A stretch of 64,000 nucleotides of DNA from Pseudomonas asplenii (GTDB lineage Bacteria; Pseudomonadota; Gammaproteobacteria; Pseudomonadales; Pseudomonadaceae): contig NZ_JSYZ01000004.1 in assembly GCF_001293465.1 (NCBI RefSeq), forward strand, positions 223,094 through 287,093, read 5' to 3'. The translations under genes were made by a program, and so were the position numbers. The notes beneath the pieces were generated by a model. That model was not told the origin of the DNA and ran no database searches. It was given only the letters and a program-made list of their open reading frames with translations. Each line of letters opens with the position of its first letter. Position 1 is the stretch's first letter. Positions 60,159 through 64,000 of the stretch are shown piece by piece.

Positions 60159-61688
60159 ATGTCCAACCTGCTGCTACAACAACGGCTGATATTGCTGGCG
60201 GTGTGTATCACCGCCATCACCATGCCCTTCAACTTCACCGCGCCCGCGGTCGCCCTGCCGGCTATCGGCCAGTCCTTCGGCGGCTCGCCCATGGAACTGA
60301 GCTGGGTCACCAACGCCTTCATGCTCACTTTCGGCAGTTGCCTGATGCTGGCCGGCACCCTGGCCGACAGCTACGGTCGCAAGAAAATCTTCATCGGTGG
60401 CGTCAGTGCGTTCGCCCTTCTGGCCGCGATCCTGCCTTTCGCCCCCAACCTGGTCCTGTTCGATGTGCTGCGTGGCGCCCAGGGGGTGGCGGCGGCACTG
60501 GCCTTCTCCGGCGGCATGTCGGCCCTGGCCCAGGTGTTCGACGGTGCGGGTCGCATTCGCGCCTTCAGCTTCGTCGGCACCAGCTTCGGCATCGGCCTGG
60601 CCGTCGGCCCGGTCATCGCCGGCGCCATCATCGAAGCGTTCAACTGGCAACTGATGTTCCTGCTGATCACCGTACTGGCAGTCATTTCCCTGGTACTGGC
60701 CGGCCGCTACATGCCGGAGTCGCGCAACCCTGACGCCGCCGGCATCGACTGGCCCGGCGCGATCACGTTCACCTGGGCGCTGGGCATCTTCACCTTCGCC
60801 ATTCTGGAAGTGCCGGAGAGCAGCTGGACCAATCCGCTGGTGCTCGGGCTGTTCGTCGTGGCCCTGCTGTCCTTCGTCGCCTTCGTGGTGATCGAAAAGC
60901 GCGTGGCGCAACCCATGCTCGACCTGAGCCTGTTCCGCTACCCACGCTTTGTCGGCGTGCAATTGCTCGCGGCCGCTCCAGCCTACTCTTTCGTGGTGCT
61001 GCTGATCCTGCTGCCGATCCGTTTCGTCGGCATCGAAGGCATGAGTGCGATCGACGCCGGCTGGCTGCTGATCGCCCTGTCGGCCCCGCTGCTGGTACTG
61101 CCGATCGTCGCCGGCTACCTGACCCGCTGGCTGTCGCCGTCGACCCTGTCCGGCAGCGGCCTGCTGGTGTGCGCGGCGGGGCTGTACTGGCTCAGCCAGG
61201 TGCCGGTGGGCAGCAGCGCTGCCGAACTGGCCTGGCCGATGCTGGTGATCGGTGCCGGTATCAGCCTGCCCTGGGGCCTGATGGATGGCATGGCGGTCAG
61301 CGTGGTGCCCAAGGAGCGCGCCGGCATGGCCACCGGCATCTTCAGCACCACCCGGGTGGCTGGCGAAGGCGTGGCGATTGCCGTGGTCACCGCATTGCTG
61401 TCGGCCTATACCGCCAGCAACCTGGGCGTATTGGCGCAGGGCGACCTGAGCGAGGTGGTCGGGGCCGCCCAACACCTGGCCACCGGCAACCTGGCCGGTG
61501 CCGAGCAACTGCTGCCGGCGGCCGGACGTGAAGCCCTGGCGGCCGGCTACAGCGCCGCGTTCAGCAGCCTGTTGTGGGTACTGACGGTGATCACGGTGCT
61601 GACGGCCGCGGTGGTGTTCCTGTTCCTCGACCGCGGCCAGGTCGAGGACGGCGCGGCCGACGGCACGACCCTGGACCCGGCGGCCTGA
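60159..61688 (+). CDS. DHA2-type MFS drug exporter
   Basis: Inner-membrane proton-driven exporter of 509 residues with 14 hydrophobic segments. It carries MPFNFTAPAVALPAIGQSFGGSPMELSWVTNAFMLTFGSCLMLAGTLADSYGRKKIF (motif A region) and RGAQGVAAALAFSGGMSALAQVF. No adaptor or channel gene is adjacent, so it differs from the tripartite system at 5628-9614. ATG 60159 has AGGA 10 bases upstream. The divergent LysR protein is its likely regulator, and the stop is 4 bp from the convergent TetR gene. Confidence 0.9.
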   Translation: MSNLLLQQRLILLAVCITAITMPFNFTAPAVALPAIGQSFGGSPMELSWVTNAFMLTFGSCLMLAGTLADSYGRKKIFIGGVSAFALLAAILPFAPNLVLFDVLRGAQGVAAALAFSGGMSALAQVFDGAGRIRAFSFVGTSFGIGLAVGPVIAGAIIEAFNWQLMFLLITVLAVISLVLAGRYMPESRNPDAAGIDWPGAITFTWALGIFTFAILEVPESSWTNPLVLGLFVVALLSFVAFVVIEKRVAQPMLDLSLFRYPRFVGVQLLAAAPAYSFVVLLILLPIRFVGIEGMSAIDAGWLLIALSAPLLVLPIVAGYLTRWLSPSTLSGSGLLVCAAGLYWLSQVPVGSSAAELAWPMLVIGAGISLPWGLMDGMAVSVVPKERAGMATGIFSTTRVAGEGVAIAVVTALLSAYTASNLGVLAQGDLSEVVGAAQHLATGNLAGAEQLLPAAGREALAAGYSAAFSSLLWVLTVITVLTAAVVFLFLDRGQVEDGAADGTTLDPAA

Positions 61689-61692
61689 GCCA

Positions 61693-62334
61693 TCAGGCTC
61701 GGCCAACAGCCCCCAGGGTCTTCAGATAGGCACAGAACATGTCCGCCATGGCATCGGCATACAGCTCGATTTCCGCCTCGGTCCGCGGGCTCTCCGAATA
61801 GGTCTTGCCCACGGAACCGAGGGTCATGCCGATCAGCTCACAGGCCAATGCCCGGGTGCTCGCCGAGGCTTCGGGCAAGGCCTCCTCAATGAACAGTTCG
61901 AAAGTCCGCCGCCCCGCCGCCCTCACCTCCCGGGCCTGGGGCGCATCGCGGTACAGCGGCGCCGCATCATTGAGCGCCACGCGCACCGCGGCCTCATCGC
62001 ATTCGGAACGGACGAACGCCCGCACCAGGGTCCGTAGCCGCACCAGCGGCGGATGCGCGCGATCCTCGACAATGGCGCAGAGCATGTCGCTGGTCTGTTG
62101 CCATTCATCGCTCTGCAAACGGAAGAGGATCGCCGCCTTGTTCGGAAAGTACTGGTACACCGAACCGACGCTGACACCGGCCCGCTCGGCCACCCGCGTG
62201 GTGGTGAAGCGGCGCATGCCTTCCTTCGCCAAAACCTGAACAGCGGCCTGCAGAATCGCCGTCACCAGCTCATTGGAGCGGGCCTGCCGGGGCTGTTTGC
62301 GTGAGGTAATCCGCGGGCTTGGGCGTTCGCTCAT
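61693..62334 (-). CDS. TetR-family transcriptional regulator
   Basis: Protein of 213 residues with an N-terminal TetR helix-turn-helix (SNELVTAILQAAVQVLAKEGMRRFTTTRVAERAGVSVGSVYQYFPNKAAILFRL) and a helical C-terminal ligand domain. ATG 62334 is chosen over GTG 62394 because the latter would cross the operator-like inverted repeat. It is divergent from the O-methyltransferase by 81 bp and likely represses it. Confidence 0.9.
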   Translation of the reverse strand: MSERPSPRITSRKQPRQARSNELVTAILQAAVQVLAKEGMRRFTTTRVAERAGVSVGSVYQYFPNKAAILFRLQSDEWQQTSDMLCAIVEDRAHPPLVRLRTLVRAFVRSECDEAAVRVALNDAAPLYRDAPQAREVRAAGRRTFELFIEEALPEASASTRALACELIGMTLGSVGKTYSESPRTEAEIELYADAMADMFCAYLKTLGAVGRA

Positions 62335-62348
62335 GGGAATGGCTCGCA

Positions 62349-62382
62349 ATGCGAATAGAAAATGTGAAGGTTCATTCGCATT
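62349..62382. promoter_or_regulatory. Probable TetR operator
   Basis: AATGCGAAT and ATTCGCATT are perfect 9-bp inverted arms 16 bases apart, in the divergent TetR/O-methyltransferase spacer. This fits a TetR dimer pair or autoregulatory site. Confidence 0.55.
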
Positions 62383-62415
62383 ATAACGGCTCACCTACCT
62401 GCACAGGAAAAGCCC

Positions 62416-63081
62416 ATGAGCACCCTGACCCAAGCCCCGCTCGCCCCCCTGCTGGAACGCCTGTTCAGCCAGGCCGACGCGAGTTCGCCGATGAGCAGCC
62501 CGGCCTTCGCCAACGTCTCGAAGCAAGAGCGCGAGCGCCTGATGCGCAGCAAGACCGAATACCTGAGTCTCTATACACAGTTGAAGGACTTTCCGCTGGC
62601 CGTTTCCCGGGAGACCGGTAGCCTGCTCTACATGCTGGCCCGTAGCTGCAATGCCCGGAACATCGTCGAATTCGGTACCTCGTTCGGTATTTCCACCCTG
62701 CACCTGGCCGCGGCGCTGCGTGACAACGGCGGTGGACGCCTGATCAGCAGCGAGTTCGAGCCGTCCAAGGTGGAACAGGCAAGGCGCAACCTCGTGGCCG
62801 GCGGGTTGGCCGACCTGGTGGAGATCCGGCTCGGCGATGCCTTGCAGACCCTGGCGAACGACCTGCCGGAGCCTATCGACCTGGTCCTGCTCGACGGTGC
62901 CAAGGCGTTGTATCCGCAGATTCTCGCGCTGCTGGAAAGCCGCCTGAGGCCAGGGGCGCTGATCATCGCCGACAACGCCGACTACAGCCCCGAGTACCTG
63001 GAGCAGGTGCGCGGGAGCGGTTCGGGCTACCTGTCCGTGCCGTTCGCCGAGGACGTCGAGCTGTCCATGCGCCTGGGCTGA
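62416..63081 (+). CDS. SAM-dependent O-methyltransferase
   Basis: Cytoplasmic enzyme of 221 residues, class I methyltransferase of the catechol/caffeoyl-CoA type. SAM-binding IVEFGTSFGISTLHLAAAL (about 82-100), SSEFEPSKVEQARRNL, the metal-site region LVLLDGAKALYPQIL and GALIIADNADYSPEYLE. Asp in LLDGAK and in ADNAD fit the divalent-metal ligands. The divergent TetR gene probably controls it. The substrate is probably a phenolic compound. Confidence 0.88.
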   Translation: MSTLTQAPLAPLLERLFSQADASSPMSSPAFANVSKQERERLMRSKTEYLSLYTQLKDFPLAVSRETGSLLYMLARSCNARNIVEFGTSFGISTLHLAAALRDNGGGRLISSEFEPSKVEQARRNLVAGGLADLVEIRLGDALQTLANDLPEPIDLVLLDGAKALYPQILALLESRLRPGALIIADNADYSPEYLEQVRGSGSGYLSVPFAEDVELSMRLG

Positions 63082-63272
63082 CCCAGGCCGCGCCCCCATC
63101 GCTGTGGGAACCAGTACCCTGCCGTGCGTCGCCCTGATCGAGCGTATCGCCCACAGATCAGTCACAACCCTGAGCATCGCCGCTACCGAGGTGGGTAGTG
63201 GCATGCGGCAATCCCCCCGGTCATCAGGCAATCGTGCCAGGCCAATGATCTTTATCGTCAAGGAGACCCACC

Positions 63273-63947
63273 ATGACCGTAAACATCAGCAATCTGACGA
63301 TCGCGACCCCGGTCGCCACCTCCGCCACCAACCCCGCGGCCCTCGAACTCAACGGCGCACAGGCCATCGCGCAGTTCCCCAGCGTGATCCAGGTGCTGCC
63401 GGACGGATCCCTGCAGTTCAACGCCCCCACCCGGGGCGCCTCGAGCAAAAGCACCCACCGCACCCGCTGCGAATGGAAGGAATCGATCTACTGGGCGCTG
63501 ACCAGCGCGACGGAACACATCAACGACCAGGAAATGACGGTGACCAAGGTCAACTCCGCACAAAAGGTCGTCGTGTCGCAAATGCACGTGAAGGGCGATG
63601 ACAGCCCGGCGGTGAAGGTGTTCTGGAACAAGGGCAATATCACCCTGGGCTTTCGCCAGCGCTACAACCAGACCGACCCGGTAAACAGTACGCTGCTCAA
63701 GGGCGTTCCACTCGGAGCCAGGTTCAGGGTCAGGATCCGCGTGACGGCCCTGGGCGTGGTCAACGTGAGCGTCGAGAGCAACGGCCTGTCAGGACTCTCG
63801 GGCGATCTGCAACTGGACAGCAGCTGGAATACCCAGCGATTCGACTTCCACGGCGGCGTCTACAACCAGATCGACTTCACCGACGCGACACCGGCCGATG
63901 ACGGTTCGATCTGCATCATCAGCGACCTGCAGATCAGCCACCTCTAG
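63273..63947 (+). CDS. Polysaccharide lyase family 7-like protein (alginate lyase type) lacking a signal peptide
   Basis: Protein of 224 residues. Three conserved PL7 blocks are recognisable in altered form: RTRCEWKE for the R(S/T)ELRE strand, VVSQMHVKG for the Q(I/V)H strand, and FDFHGGVYNQIDF for YFKAGVYNQ. In PL7 enzymes these form the alginate-binding jelly-roll cleft, with Arg, Gln, His and Tyr catalytic, all of which are retained here. The N terminus (TVNISNLTIATPVATSATNPAALELNGAQ) is not a signal peptide. A good ribosome site (AAGGAGA) precedes ATG 63273. It may be exported otherwise or act inside the cell. Confidence 0.75.
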   Translation: MTVNISNLTIATPVATSATNPAALELNGAQAIAQFPSVIQVLPDGSLQFNAPTRGASSKSTHRTRCEWKESIYWALTSATEHINDQEMTVTKVNSAQKVVVSQMHVKGDDSPAVKVFWNKGNITLGFRQRYNQTDPVNSTLLKGVPLGARFRVRIRVTALGVVNVSVESNGLSGLSGDLQLDSSWNTQRFDFHGGVYNQIDFTDATPADDGSICIISDLQISHL

Positions 63948-63957
63948 GCTGTGTACG

Positions 63958-64000
63958 AAATTGTTTGAAACGCAGGTTAGGCAAGGCAAAAATCGGCGAG
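63958..64000. other. Possible edge of a repeated or mobile element
   Basis: The last bases (AAATTGTTTGAAACGCAGG then GCAAGGCAAAAATCGGCGAG) are unlike the coding DNA before them and recall the outer part of an insertion sequence or its scar in Pseudomonas. Nothing more can be said because the window ends. Confidence 0.25.

Noticed and set aside
1..64000. CRISPR arrays, tRNA, rRNA, prophage genes
   Set aside because: No regularly spaced repeats, no cloverleaf-like sequences at the integrase, and no phage structural genes were seen.

Overview
The window is high-GC chromosomal DNA with compact operons, Shine-Dalgarno starts and GGCTTGCCCGCGAA-type REP palindromes. The gene families (MvaT/MvaU H-NS-like protein, DUF2790, DING protein, Hpd, SyrD/PvdE-like exporter, Pdt-like two-partner secretion) point to Pseudomonas, most likely the P. 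fluorescens lineage. This rests on recognition of protein families, not on any search. No rRNA, tRNA or CRISPR array was seen.

Layout. 1-2922: a polar amino-acid ABC uptake operon on the minus strand, cut by the window edge. 3372-4607: small exported or membrane proteins among REP elements. 4776-9614: an IclR regulator divergent from a tripartite EmrAB/OMF-type MFS drug-efflux operon. 9630-10157: a GNAT acetyltransferase.

10246-34663 is the centrepiece, a complete two-partner secretion (TPS) locus of the P. aeruginosa PdtA/PdtB type. A giant exoprotein of about 4176 residues (pdtA-like) has its own terminator. A separate ten-gene operon encodes a Phd/transposase-domain fusion (phdA-like), the TpsB pore (pdtB-like), a LamG-ExbB fusion, ExbD, a TonB-like protein, a putative porin, a periplasmic coiled-coil protein, a YbjN-like protein, a parvulin foldase and a LysR regulator. 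A secreted DING-type phosphate-binding protein sits just upstream of the exoprotein gene. The exoprotein gene and the ten-gene operon carry the same 27-bp upstream motif at nearly the same distance from their starts. The locus therefore looks like one regulon, with a dedicated inner-membrane proton-motive-force module and periplasmic chaperones serving secretion of one giant adhesin-like protein.

35036-44768 is mostly housekeeping: DUF1345 membrane protein, hpd (tyrosine catabolism), an EamA exporter with divergent LysR, a CSS/EAL phosphodiesterase, an MvaU-like nucleoid protein with a TTG start, glyoxalase I, and ahpC/ahpF. 44904-47288: a tyrosine recombinase divergent from a KfrA-like coiled-coil DNA-binding protein, plus a small unknown gene. 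47352-48610: a lower-GC double-hotdog gene lying between two copies of a palindrome-containing repeat. 48574-57214: a siderophore uptake operon (TonB-dependent receptor, SyrD/PvdE-type ABC protein, FhuC, FhuD and FhuB homologues) divergent from its AraC-type regulator. 57513-63947: a small anchored protein, YghU-type glutathione transferase, LysR/MFS and TetR/O-methyltransferase divergent pairs, and a PL7-type lyase without a visible signal peptide.
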